64,000 bases of DNA from Epiperipatus broadwayi (taxonomy: Eukaryota; Onychophora; Udeonychophora; Euonychophora; Peripatidae). Under the pieces are notes generated by a model. The model was not told the origin of the DNA. It searched no databases and worked only from the letters and a program-made list of their open reading frames with translations. The position numbers were made by a program, and so were the translations under genes. Within the stretch, counting starts at the first letter, position 1. Each line of letters opens with the position of its first letter. Positions 12,117-23,690 of the stretch are shown piece by piece. The stretch is taken from assembly GCA_028023455.1 (NCBI GenBank), contig JAQFVV010006208.1:4880963-4944962 (forward strand), read 5' to 3'.

Positions 12117-12427
12117 TATTTACTGAGGCTATAACCTCGATAATATGCGTATAAAATACGATAGTAGGGACCTCTACAGGTTTTTAATCACAAGCTTATG
12201 CTATGGAAGAAAAGAAGGGTATAACCTCGATAATATGCGTATAAAATGCGATAGTAGGGACCTCTACAGGTATTTTAACCACAAGCCTACGCTATGGAAG
12301 AAAAGAAGGATAGCGTAAGCTTGTGGTTAAAATACCTGTAGAGGTCCCTACTATCGCATTTTATACACATATTATCGAGGTTATAGCCTCATATACGCAT
12401 ATTATCGAGGTTATAGCCTCAGTAAAT
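12117..12427. mobile_element. MITE / nested foldback just upstream of exon 2
   Basis: Terminal sequences are tactgaggctataacc and its complement ggttatagcctcagta, flanked by TATT/AATA. Inside, blocks such as gatagtagggacctctacag occur twice on the left and inverted once on the right, and the terminal block is doubled on the right, giving a nested palindrome. A simple copy of the family is at 25138-25265, and both share the following sequence acgtaatcaatgtgcgttta. It ends about 80 bp before the exon 2 acceptor. Confidence 0.75.
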
Positions 12428-12506
12428 AATACTTACGTAATCAATGTGCGTTTAATAATTTTATAATTATAATAATTATTATAATCTGGATTTATTTAAT
12501 TTAAAG

Positions 12507-12941
12507 CTCCAGACCAATCAGAGGAAGAGGAACCAAAAATTGCAAGACCAGTTACACTTGTGAAAGAACAACAAATTGAAATTAAAGAAGAAATTACTGA
12601 AATTACTGACATACTGATGGAGACTCAAATTGCAGAGGAAACAAAAGAAGAAGAACTTATTGCACCAGAATTTGTCCTCAAATTGACATCTTTTAAAGTT
12701 ATGGATGGCGAGGAAGTTAAATTCAAATGTGTAGTGGAAGGAAAACCTAAACCAAATGTGACCTGGTATCGTAATGGCAAAGAAGTGAGAGAAAATCAGG
12801 CAATCCAAATTACACATGACAATAAAGGAGTGTGTGAATTGTTTATTATTGAAGTGGTTCCGGAAGATTCTGGCGATTACATCTGCAAAGCTGAGAATGC
12901 TTTCGGCGTAGTGGAAACATATTCACATCTAACTGTCGAAT
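12507..12941 (+). CDS. titin/stretchin-like protein, exon 2 (PEVK-like linker + Ig)
   Basis: Internal exon, 435 nt, phase 1-1: acceptor atttaaag before 12507, donor gtaagt at 12942. Residues 1-52 are a short acidic linker with Glu runs. Residues about 53-145 form a canonical I-set Ig: APEFVLKLTSFKVMDGEEV, B-strand F-K-C, core Trp in VTWYRNGKEV, and F-strand DSGDYICKAENAFG. Both disulfide cysteines are present. The linker is the shortest of the five Ig exons. If exon 1 splices directly to it, the junction codon is TCT (Ser). Confidence 0.9.
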
Positions 12942-13230
12942 GTAAGTACAGCTTTATTGCAAATGTTTTAAATTTACAAAATCATTTGTTAAAATTATAT
13001 TTTAAATATCAACACAAATCATTTAAAAAAAAGTTTTCATTTAATGGCAAGTTTCTAACAATGATGATCAAAGAATTATCACTATTGCTTATAGTTAATA
13101 TCTGTTAGGTAGAAGATATTTATATGGGTATGCACATGTGAGGAAGAACAAACTAAATCTTTTAAATTGATTCATTAATTACCATTACACCAGCTATACA
13201 GATTGCCATAAAACATTAAATATTTTAAAG

Positions 13231-14470
13231 ATCAGCCTTTCATGCTACTGTGCATACGCTTTTTACGAGTGTTAATAATAAATGAATACTTTCACTCCCA
13301 ACACGAGATATAGTATTTAAGAAAGAATAAAATGAATCCACTTATTCTTTCCAACCCAAATATTATATATATGGGCAAATCTTAAGTACTGGAAGTGAAA
13401 GCGTGAGGATAGACCACTTACTTTAAATTACTGTTTACGATGTCTGAATGAATGACGTCAACGAAATTATCTAGAATTTATTAAACATCATTCTCAAATG
13501 AAACTTAAACATATATAAATAAGCATTTATTTTATATAGTACATGTTTATAAATTGTAATACATTAAAGATCAGCCTTTCATGCTACTGTGCATACGCTT
13601 TTTACGAGTGTTAATAATAAATGAATACTTTCACTCCCAACACGAGATATAGTATTTAAGAAAGAATAAAATGAATCCACTTATTCTTTCCAACCCAAAT
13701 ATTATATATATGGGCAAATCTTAAGTACTGGAAGTGAAAGCGTGAGGATAGACCACTTACTTTAAATTACTGTTTACGATGTCTGAATGAATGACGTCAA
13801 CGAAATTATCTAGAATTTATTAAACATCATTCTCAAATGAAACTTAAACATATATAAATAAGCATTTATTTTATATAGTACATGTTTATAAATTGTAATA
13901 CATTAAAGATCAGCCTTTCAAACTACTGTGCATACGCTTTTTATGAGTGTTAATAATAAATGAATACTTTCACTCCCAACATGAGATATAGTATTTAAGA
14001 TAGAATAAAATGAATCCACTTATTCTTTCCAACCCAAATGCTTATATATGGGCAAATCTTAAGTAGTGGAAGTGAAAGCGTGAGGATAGACCACTCACTT
14101 TAAATTACTGTTTACGATGTCTGAATGAATGACGTTGATGAAATTATCTAGAATTTACTAAACGTCATTCTCAAATGAAGTGTCATTTGAGAATGACGTT
14201 TAGTAAATTCTAGATAATTTCGTCGACATCATTCATTCAGACATCGTAAACAGTAATTTAAAGTGAGTGGTCTATCTATCCTCACACTTTCACTTCCAGT
14301 ACTTAAGATTTGCCCACATATAAGCATTTGGGTTGGAAAGAATAAGTGGATTCATTTTATTCTTTCTTAAATACTATATCTCGTGTTGGGAGTGAAAGTA
14401 TTCATTTATTATTAACACTCGTAAAAAGCATATGCACAGTCGCTTGAAAGGCTGATCTTTAATGTATTAC
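13231..14470. repeat. 339-bp tandem array ending in an inverted copy
   Basis: Unit starts (atcagccttt) are at 13231, 13570 and 13909, exactly 339 bp apart. Units 1 and 2 look identical to the base. Unit 3 has scattered differences and runs into its own inverted copy (about 14175-14465), making a palindrome of roughly 290-bp arms. Sequence is of family C type (gaatgaatgacg, gagtgaaagtattcattta). Near-identity of units 1 and 2 means a very recent duplication or an assembly artefact. Confidence 0.85.
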
Positions 14471-14929
14471 AATTTATAAACATGCGCTATATAAAATAAA
14501 TGTTTATTTAAATATCTTATTGTTAGTGTAATTGTTGCCATGTTAATACATATAATAATCTGGGCATGCATAATAAAAATCATTGATTCATGATCATTAA
14601 CAAAACTGAATAAATGTCTGTAGTCAAGGCAACCTCTTTTAACACTCAATATGACCATAACAATAAACTCTTAAGCTATCAACAATCTCAACCTGTAGTC
14701 AAGGCAACCTCCTTTCACAATAAATCTGAGCAAGTCTATTAATGAAAAATGATAAGACTGATAACTATTAAAAAAATTATATGAATTTATGTTTAATTTT
14801 AAAAAGCAGACATATTATTTTTTAAAATAAAAAATTATATAACATTAAATATTAGCAAAATTACAAATTTATACTAATAATTCTTCCATGATAGTGATTT
14901 TGTTTATTAACTAATAAATGTTCTCAAGT

Positions 14930-16470
14930 GAAAATCATATAGGACGATGATTATTAAGACGAGTGGGGAAAGTATTTTGCTTGAGATATAGAACTAAGGA
15001 AAGCGGATATAGGTTATCGATATGAAAAATTTGCTTAAATAGAAAGTCAATAATAATTGGTACCATAAAAAAACTGAATTTAGGAATCACATAAGGACCC
15101 GTATGAGTGCTATCAGGTAAAGATTTCAGTTTAAGCATAATGTCAGACTTTGTAATATAATGACCGTAATGACTCTTACCGAATGCAAATATTAGGAGTT
15201 AAGGACAGCTGAAAGTTTGCAATTTAGATTTAGTTATAAAAAATTGAAGATAACATATTGAATCGAGTGCAGAAATGTTTATCTACAATAATTGAAAAAG
15301 GGATTGAGGTTTTACTTTTACAAGAAAAGAGCCCAGCAGATATATTCTTTTGACCAGTTTGAGGTCGAGTCAATAAGATTTAAACCTTTTTAGTAGAAAG
15401 ATACTCAGCTAAAATAGATTGAGTATACTTATATTGTTGCTTATGAAACATAATTGAAGGACAGAAGCAGGATCACAAGAAGAGGCTTTCAATTTCAAAT
15501 TAGTAGCATGCCAAGTTTCTTAACTAAAGCTATGAGTGATTTGTTTTTATGAGTGTGATGTCCAATGACCAATTGGATGATATTGATAAAAGAGAACCAA
15601 ACTACAGTAGGCTGAAGAGAAAAATATTAACCCTCCTAAAATAAATGTAAATTTCAGAGATTACCACCTCCCGAGAAGTAGCCTTAAGCAATATTCTTAA
15701 TATATCATTGTGGTTAAGAACAGGTTGCATATGAAATCAATATCAACTTGTATGGGGAGTGTCAAGTGATAAGAAAAAACAACTAGTTCCAAAAATGGAT
15801 CAACAATAAAATATAGATCAGATGAATAAAATGAAAGGTCAATGAGAGTTGAATGCTTTAAAATATAGAAGGAGAAGGCATTATTGGTAGAAAATCTTTC
15901 ACCACTCATTAGTTTATAATTATCTAAACATCATATGATCACCATCCATTGATTACCTTTTTGTATCCATTGACTATGGAGGCTTGCACTTGGTGGCACT
16001 ACTGTATGAAGCATTTGCTACTCTTATTATAGTTTATAATTAATAAGATGAAGGTATTTAGCTACAAAATCAGTGTAAGATTTATTAAGGTCATCAAAAA
16101 CAAGAGTAGGAAAAGAGATGACTGAAGGAATAAGATTAATAATGTTCACTGTAAGGGCAGCATGATGAAAGATAATGATGATTTATGTTTTGATCAAGAT
16201 AAAGGATGTTCAAGAAATCAAATGGTGCTTTATGACGAATTAAAACACCTATCATTTCAGCTGCAGTAAAATCCAAATCTCCCAAGATATCTAACAAGAT
16301 TAATATCAGAACACATATAAAGTTTAGACTCACAGAAGAAAAATATGACAAAATTGAGAGATCTAATTGCTGATAGCAAACAGCCATTTGGGAGAGTTTA
16401 TACCCCACATTGATAATGGCAATACTCAAAATGTATAAACTACACAATTTAAATAACAAAGGAATAAACA
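14930..16470 (-). mobile_element. non-LTR retrotransposon remnant (endonuclease, start of RT)
   Basis: Minus strand, 5' to 3'. Around 16300-16150 reads GVLIRHKAPFDFLN, like an APE-type endonuclease middle. At 15900-15700 comes STLIDLSFYSSDL...FSYHLTLPIQ, resembling the IDL..S..L...SDH.P motif region with the catalytic SDH lost. At 15000-14935 follows LYLKQNTFPTRLNNHRPI, resembling the K-x-x-x-P-x-x-x-x-x-R-P-I motif opening RT. The rest of RT is missing, so it is truncated at the 3' side. Frameshifts and stops throughout. Clade not determined. Confidence 0.55.
15935..16040. mobile_element. family B fragment
   Basis: Contains catatgatcaccatccattg and ggcttgcacttggtggcact followed by actgtatgaag, the outer part of a family B arm. 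Confidence 0.5.
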
Positions 16471-17594
16471 ACTAAAAATTCAGGAAGACTGAGAAACAAT
16501 TAATTTAAAAGGCATCACAATTTGAGAAGCAAATATACAAGCACTCCAGAGACACATAGAGGTAAAGCAATTCATAAGAAGTAGAATCTGGTATATAAAA
16601 AATAAAGATATCACACAAATCAAAAACAAACTTAACATAAAGAACAGGTAAAATCTGAAGAGAGATTTAAATAAATAAAACTTATTTAAAATTAATCATA
16701 CTAATAGGCAAAACCAAAAGCAATACCAAATATGCAGTAAAACCCCAAAAAAGACATGATTTGTAATTTAAAATTTAAATGTAAATAATTTTAAAAATAA
16801 AAAAAATGTATTATTTGATGATAATAATAATAATATAAGTATCCAAATGTTCTGTTACTTTTTTGTTGAAAAATAAATATTTTAGTAATTTTAAAATTTT
16901 GTCTTATATCCTGTTCTGATATAATTTTATTAATATTTAATATTCTTTATTTTTGATATTTTTTTGCCTTTCCTCTTGTTATACCATTTATCCTTTTGAT
17001 TTTTCATTTCTCATTTATAAACTGATATTCCTATATCATCTCTATTGGATAAAATTATTTATTGTTTATTTCATTCCGCCTTCAGGCATTCTTACCTCAT
17101 CTTTTATTAAAAAATTTAAGTATTTTCCCTTCTGGCTTTTTTAGCATCATCTTTTATTTTTATTTATTTAATAATTCATATACCTCAACATTTTTCTTTT
17201 TCATTTTTTTCTTTTCTAATTCTATAAAATTTTCTGTTATTAATCTCTTGAATTTCCTGATTTTTAACCTCGCCTTTCTCAAACTTTGCAATTGATTTTT
17301 AATTTATATTTCTTAACATAATTTGTATTCTTTATCCTCTTACTTCTTAAACTTCACTATTATTTATCTCTGACGATTTTATCTTTTATTTAATACACAC
17401 TTGTTGCCTTTCCAAATCTGTTGTGTTTGGTTTGGATTGCAGACCCCAACCAACAGTAATAAAAAATACGAATACTTGAAGTTCACTTAATATGATTTCT
17501 TAATATCATATACATTTATATAATATACAATTAATAAGTATATCCATGTATATGAACTTCATTAATGCCAGGTAGGCAGTGCTCAAATGACTGG

Positions 17595-17900
17595 ACTCGC
17601 TTCCAGCTGTATATAATAGCTTGCCTTGTGCGTTTGTCCAAAAACTCTTCCAGCTGTACTAAACAGCTTTCCTCGAGTTTGGTCAATGATTCTTCTGGAT
17701 GTATTAGACAACTTGTCTTGAGTCATCTATAGTCTTTGCAGCTTCTATAGAAACATTCACTGATAGTAGTGGTTTCAATTGGGAGCACATTCTGTCATTT
17801 AGGTTATATAGACGTTCTCTCCCTTTCCTCCAAAAAGGCTGAATATTTATTGTTAGATCCCCAATCTTACTGGCAGCAATCACATTCACAGAGCATTATT
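17595..17900 (-). other. unassigned open stretch with three degenerate ~50-bp repeats
   Basis: A minus-strand frame of about 61 codons (17889-17704) is followed by three degenerate direct repeats of roughly 45-50 bp on the + strand (ttccagctgtatataatagc, ttccagctgtactaaacagc, ttctggatgtattagacaac). I do not recognise the protein. It may be a decayed transposon gene; no splice sites or neighbours support a host gene. Confidence 0.25.
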
Positions 17901-18429
17901 GCTTATTAACCTGTACTAACCAATGGCTGATATTTATTCGCGTGTTTACACATTGGCCATAAGTTTACACATTGGTTATCCACCTGTTTAGACATTGGTT
18001 AGTGGCAATGAGTATTCAATCCAATCAGATAAGGATGGGATCTGGAGACTAGTTCACTTCTAAGGCAAGGTGAGATATGACACAAATACTTCTGTGAAGT
18101 CTGATATATTAAATGATTCCAAATCTCTCTCCTCGGTCATCATGATGTATATTCTCTACATCTCTTATAAAAACTTCCATTTTTTTTTTCTATAATTTAT
18201 CTCTATGCTTTTATAATGATTCTATTTATTATAATTATAATGAGTATCAATTGTTTCATCAAAAACTTTTATTTTTTTTTTTCATTTTATGCATTTCAAC
18301 TCTAACAATGCAAAATTTATTTATATTTGAAACTTTGTTTTGGTGCTACATTTCACCTTTCATTATTAGCCAATATATTTCAAATTTTAAATTCTATTCC
18401 TCTTTTATTATCTTTTTTCTTTATCATTG

Positions 18430-18785
18430 TCCATTATAACTATTTCTTTCATACACCCCCATGCACTAATCGTCTAATCAATAACTCTAAGGACAAAATT
18501 GAACCTTCTCAGACTCCCCATGTCGTTTACAGCATATCATGCCCACAACCTGGTTGCCGGGCTATTTATTTTGGAGAAACCAAAGCAGGCATAGTCAACA
18601 GGACAGCACAACACAGATATACATATAATAGAGCTATGAAAAACAATGATAATTCATCAACATTTTTAGAGCATTCCAAGAAGACAGGACATTTGTTTGA
18701 ACCTTCCAGCCCTAAAATAGTCCTCGTTCTGCAGCTCACAGTACCGCTATGAATATGAGGGAAAAGGCCTCGAAAGCGCTTAGCG
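18430..18785 (+). mobile_element. PLE remnant with GIY-YIG endonuclease and terminal GAAA stem-loop
   Basis: Frame around 18460-18750 reads TNRLINNSKDKIEPSQTPHV, then VYSISCPQPGC, RAIYFGETKAGIVNRTAQH and FLEHSKKTGHLFEP. These are the linker, the zinc-like Cys pair, the GIY-YIG core, and the conserved R and H of PLE endonucleases. The frame ends at a stop after VLQLTVPL. At 18746-18783 a stem-loop (gagg...cctcgaaagcgc) resembles the PLE-associated hammerhead region. The upstream RT is absent. Dead copy. Confidence 0.7.
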
Positions 18786-19129
18786 TGTAATAATTTCTGT
18801 GTATCTTTATAGCTTCTCATTCAAGTGTGTCATACGCTTTGTTAATTTTGTATATTAAATTATCGAATGAGAAGTCTTAAAATCTTTAATATTTTACCAT
18901 TACTTCTCTAAATTCATTAATATCTCTTTTTAAACATTCCCATTTTTTTATTATTCTATTTCTCATTCGCTATTCATGCTGTACTCATATACTACTGTAT
19001 CCACTTTACACCTTTCTTGAATTAGCACCAACAGCTATTGCATATGCTGTCCTCTCACCTAGTATTTCTTAATTCTGTAAGTATTAAAATAAAATACTAG
19101 ATATTAATTCATACTTTTACACACTTCAA

Positions 19130-20790
19130 CAAATAGTTTGATAATTTGGGGAGGGAATTAGTTGTCACAAACATGTGATATGAACAAAGGTAAACCACCA
19201 TAAAATGATCATTGTATGGCAAGAAGCTTACCAACAGCTCCTCATAAAGGAACAATGAAAGAGAATGCAATATTAACGAAAGTTGACAATTTTCAAGAAC
19301 AATTTTTCTTCTTTGATTTATCCTCTGGTTAAAAATAGATAGATTTTTATTTACCAACCAATCATCATAATCATAAACCATTATCAATCCACTGCAGGAT
19401 GAAGATCTCCCAAGTTCAATTCCCATCTGTATTAATAATCTGACCAAGATATTTGTAACTGTTAACTTCTTCTAACTCATCATAATCAATCTTTATTTTC
19501 ATATTTTGAGAAAATCCATTAAACATGACTTTAGTCTTTTTAACATTTATCTTTAGTCTTACTTTCATCTGATAACTCCTGCAACATTTCCTGCAGATCT
19601 AAAGCATTATTTGCAAAAACAACTACATCTCCAAAATCTAAATGATTTAAATAATCGTCATTTACTTTCACTCCTTTAGCTTCCCATTTTAATCCACAAA
19701 ATATTTCTTGCAGCATTGCTGTAAAAAGTTTTGGAGACATGGAGTCACCCTGTCTTACACCCTTCTCAATGTTGACTCTTCTAGTATAATTATGTAATCT
19801 AATTATTGCTGTTGCATTTTTATAAATATTCTTTAAAATATAACAAATATCCTGAATCTATACCTTGATGATTCAATGCTTTAATCATTGAAGAAATGTT
19901 TATAGAATCAAATGCCTTTTCATAATCAACAAATCCAAAGCATAATGGCAACTCATATTCATTCGTTTTTTCTATAACTTCTCTCAATACCTGGATATGA
20001 TCTACTGTACTAAAACCACTTTTAAATCCAGCTTGTTCTCTTGGTTGATGGAAATCTAATGTTCTCTGTAGACGAGTTGTAATTATCTTGGTAACAATTT
20101 TTTGTATAAAACTGATAAAAGGCTGATAGGTCTGTAATTTCTAATATCTTCTTTATCGCTTTTTTAAAATATTAATATTAATACTGCATTCTTCCAATCA
20201 TCTGGTACATCTTTATCATTTAATCATTTGGTATATAACTTTGCTAAAAAAAATTTCTATTTCTTCACCTGCTTCTTTTAATATATCAATTATAATTCCA
20301 TCATTACATGGAACCTTTTCTTCCTTCATAAATTTAATTGCATGTCTCACTTCTTCATTTAAAATTCTGGTCAATTTGGAAGATATAATAGATATAGGAG
20401 GTACTTGTTCTTTATTGCTATATAATTCTTGATAGAAGTCTTCTACCCATTTCATAATGCCATCTCTCTTTTTAATAATAATTCCATTTTTTTTTTTATT
20501 GCAGATATAAATTTCCTACCAATACCAAAATGTTGTTTTACACTCTTGAGACTTTTATTTTCACTACAGCTTTCCTTACTAGTTCACAGTTTTACTTTCT
20601 TATATCATTTTCAACTCTTTTCCACATCATTTTACAAAATTCTAGATATTCAATCCTTTTTAATCCATCATTTTTATATATCTTCATATTCCTTCTTTTC
20701 TTCATAAATTCTCTAGTCTCAGTAGAAATTTTAGTTATTAATCTGAATTGGTTATGGGCTACCTTCCTGAAAGAAAAATCTTATGCCTTA
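19130..20790 (-). mobile_element. RTE-like LINE remnant (reverse transcriptase)
   Basis: Minus strand. 20455-20216 encodes WVEDFYQELYSNKEQ...AIKFMKEEKVPCNDGI...LKEAGEEI, the pre-RT linker and first RT motifs of RTE-type LINEs. 19740-19540 encodes MSPKLFTAMLQEIFCGLKWE and YLNHLDFGDVVVFANN. The catalytic F-A-D-D reads F-G-D-V, so one catalytic Asp is lost. Stops and frameshifts separate the pieces; LINE-like linker sequence extends to about 20790 and traces of the 3' part to about 19130. Inactive. Confidence 0.7.
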
Positions 20791-21099
20791 TTGAAACTTT
20801 AAAATTGTTTTTAAAATTTTAACCAGTCTGAATTCAAGCTCAGGTTATGGAAATCACAAGTGACTACATTACGACAGTATCATGTTAATATATTTGAGCA
20901 GGAGTGGAATTAAAGTTTAAGCTGTATGTTAAGATACTTTTTGTATTTGCTTAATTGTAACAATATATATATATCCCTTTAAAGTTGTTTGTCCGAGAAC
21001 ATGTTGAATTCTGTAATCATAAGAATAATACAAGAAACCATTATTGATTTGTCATGGTTTATCATTTTTTTAAAAATAGTTTGTTCAAATACTTCCTTT

Positions 21100-21510
21100 A
21101 CATTATAAACTTTAAATTAAATATAATTCAATGTATATGTAGGTAAAGGGAGTAAATCACTCTTCCTCCCGATTGAACAAATGATCAAGAATAGAATGAA
21201 TGAAACTTTTCTTGGAAGCTTTAATGTTTATAAGCATACCTTTGTTAAGATATTAAAAGGGAAATTCTCTCTCCAGCCTTCTATAATTAATTATGGGTTT
21301 AATATTCTTAAGTGACATATTCCATCTAGTTGATAAATTAATTTCACTCTTTATTACCAACAGTATTGACAAAGGTATGCTTATAAACATCAGAACTCCC
21401 AAGAATAGGTTGATTTATTCTATTCTTTATTCTTTTTGAAGAGTGCTTTTAATTTATAGTCTGGTGGAGAGTAATTTACTCCCTTTATTATAAACTTTAA
21501 CATTATTTGA
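21100..21510. mobile_element. foldback element
   Basis: Inverted arms of about 140 bp: taaagggagtaaatcactct near 21146 and its complement near 21465-21485. tttataagcatacctttgtt and its complement lie closer to the centre. No coding capacity. Confidence 0.7.
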
Positions 21511-21604
21511 TGTTTAGGGCTGTTTTATATTATAATAAAATCTTTAATATGTGTGAGAGTTTTCTATGTGAAAGTAGGGAAGTGATTAGAAAACAAGCTA
21601 CTAC

Positions 21605-21875
21605 ATACATACCCAGAGGCTAAACTCTCCATACAGTAATGCCACTTGGTGCAAGTCAGAATAATCAATGGATGCAAGAAGGTTTGCGCATAAAATCCCC
21701 ATCTAGTGCCTACTCATCTAATATCCCCAAACTAGTTTCTAGCTTGTGGCTTTAATCAGTGAGGAACTTTGAAACTGAAAACACTGCACCTATATTTTCC
21801 GATCTAATGCAACCCTCCAGCAGCTACCTTATTAGCCTTTGTGTAAGCATAAAGAATGGTGATCATGTGATGTTT
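21605..21875. mobile_element. family B element, degenerate second arm
   Basis: The left arm is clear (ctctccatacagtaatgcca ... atccccaaactagtttctag). The element continues through tgcaaccctccagcagctac and ends in agaatggtgatcatgtgatg. The internal block gcaaccctccagcag also occurs inverted in the 48.6-49.06 kb copy. Confidence 0.65.
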
Positions 21876-22329
21876 AGTTGTACATACATACACATGAGAA
21901 CATTTGTTCAACATTGTAGTTTGATATTGCTTGCCATTCTAATAAAATTTATTCTAACACTTCAATATTTACATTTTCATCATAAACTTTAGTGAGTGCT
22001 ATAAAAAGTAATAGATCTGTAGCTAAAATGAATTTATATGTAAAACAGTGTTTATACGATACATTATAGAATTTGCATTAAGAGCATAATTCATTCTATT
22101 TTATTCCATAGTTGCACATTGTAAGACTGAGTTATCAATAAACTTAATTGAGACTGCTATACTCACAATTTCTAGAAGAGTTTCTATCTACTATTCATTT
22201 ATTACTTAAGCTTATAATAGATTGATTTGGAATAAAATAAATAGTCGCTTCTTACACTTAAGGTACTGATGTGCAGTAATTTGTAAAAATTTCATAAACG
22301 TTATTTTTTAATATATAGTCGAATTAAAA

Positions 22330-22500
22330 ATGATTAAGACTTTACGCTCTCATTTCTAGATGCTTAAGATCTGCCTACATATATATGTATACATTTAGGT
22401 TTAAAAAGATAAGGTGATTTATCTTATCTTTTCAAAAGACTTTATCTTGTGTTTAGAAGTGAGAGTATTCCTCAGCATTATAAATTTCATACAGCACAGG
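22330..22500. mobile_element. family C fragment
   Basis: Matches the right half of the 6966-7470 element: ctcatttctagatgcttaag ... aaaagactttatcttgtgtt ... gtgagagtattc. It retains the small internal hairpin. Confidence 0.6.
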
Positions 22501-22792
22501 TCAGAAGGTGATTCCCAAAACACAGCACTAGATAAATAAATAAGTTGTTCAATATATTTAATGTAGGTATTGAAAGTAAACAAGAAAGTGATATGATGTT
22601 TTACTTATTATTATAGTTTTATTCGTATTTTCTTCATTATATCAATCTTACTTTCGTAGTAAAATTATTTAATCGATTCTTTTTCTTTAATTGTTCATAA
22701 AATATCAAGCTTTCATAAATTTTTTATGCAATTAAAATATATAATATTTAGCCAAATTATTTTTCCTACTTCATTTTTTTTTTTTGTTGCAG

Positions 22793-23341
22793 CTTATGAA
22801 TATATTCCTGACAGTGAAATGGCCACAATTACTGCTACCACTCCTTCAAGTGAGCCAAGAGAAAAAGCGCCTGATGCTGAGGCTACACTACCCGAAATCT
22901 CTGAAGAGGATGTGTTAGAAGAAGAAAATATTGCTGAAGAAGAACTTGCTGAATTACCAAAAGAAGCTGAAGAACCTGAAAGAGAGGCTGAAGCAGAATC
23001 ATTTGGTGATGAACTTGATGCAACAGATGAAGATGTTAGCGAAATATCAGAAGCTGCCATGGCTCCAAAGTTTACAGTGGAGCTGGTACCATTAGAAGTT
23101 CATGATGGAAAACCTGTTAAATTATTTTGCAGGGTTACTGGTTCACCTCCACCACAAATTATTTGGTATAAAAATGGCAAGGAAATCAAACCATCAAAAG
23201 ATTATATTATTAACCAGGAGGAAGATGGTGCATGCACTCTCACAATTAATGAGGCTCTTTTGGATGATGAAGGTCAATATTCTTGTTGTGCCACAAATTC
23301 AGTTGGAACAGATTCTACAGAAGCTTACCTAGCTGTTCAAG
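22793..23341 (+). CDS. titin/stretchin-like protein, exon 3 (acidic Glu/Ala-rich linker + Ig)
   Basis: Internal exon, 549 nt, phase 1-1: polypyrimidine tract and gttgcag before 22793, donor gtagag at 23342. Residues 1-90 form a highly acidic Glu/Ala/Ser-rich linker (EEDVLEEENIAEEELAELPK), unlike the Val/Ile/Lys-rich linkers of the other exons. Residues about 91-183 are a canonical I-set Ig: APKFTVELVPLEVHDGKPV, B-strand L-F-C, core Trp in IIWYKNGKEI, F-strand DEGQYSCCATNSVG with an extra adjacent Cys. Stretches of GA-rich sequence in the linker give a long open minus-strand shadow that is not a gene. Confidence 0.9.
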
Positions 23342-23477
23342 GTAGAGTCATAATTTACTTTTTATAAAATATATTGCTAATGTTTTTGTGATTTTGATCC
23401 AAAATTTACTATATATATATAATACAATATTTTTAATGGATGTTTTAGATAGAAATAATGTATGGAGTTATTCATTT

Positions 23478-23690
23478 ATAATTACCTTAATTAGAAAGCA
23501 ATTACTGTAGAACTATACTTAATGAAAACCAACTGCCCAGGCCAATGATTAAAGTGAACTGATAGGCTGATTGCATTTCCGCCTGTCAGTTTTACTACTC
23601 TTGGCTTGGGGCAATTGGTTTTCATTAATTACTATTCTATGTTAAGCGCTTTCTAATTAAGGTAATTATAAATGGATAACTTCGTGCATT
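23478..23690. repeat. foldback element
   Basis: Arms at about 23478-23550 and 23602-23690 are inverted copies (atttataattaccttaatta / taattaaggtaattataaat; atgaaaaccaa / ttggttttcat). Confidence 0.7.

Larger units (their letters stand above)
5197..12506 (+). other. intron between exons 1 and 2
   Basis: 7.3 kb with no exon-like frame. It holds a 231-bp tandem duplication (5590-6045), a degenerate gatagata tract (6150-6290), a family C foldback (6966-7470), a family B half-element (8848-8990), a family B foldback (9517-9882), a PLE GIY-YIG fragment (10635-10925) and a MITE foldback (12117-12427). The part at 7500-8840 shows nothing recognisable apart from scattered AT-rich sequence. Confidence 0.8.
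12942..22792 (+). other. intron between exons 2 and 3
   Basis: 9.9 kb without an exon-like frame. It contains the 339-bp tandem/inverted array (13231-14470), LINE endonuclease/RT remnants (14930-16470), a family B fragment (15935-16040), an unassigned minus-strand open stretch (17704-17889), a PLE fragment (18430-18785), an RTE-like LINE remnant (19130-20790), a foldback (21100-21510), a family B copy (21605-21875) and a family C fragment (22330-22500). The T-rich tract 16900-17350 shows no repeat I recognise. Confidence 0.8.

Noticed and set aside
22794-23060. Minus-strand Ser-rich frame of 88 codons
   Set aside because: Complement of the Glu/Ala-rich linker of exon 3 (GAA/GAG read backwards gives Ser/Phe-type codons).
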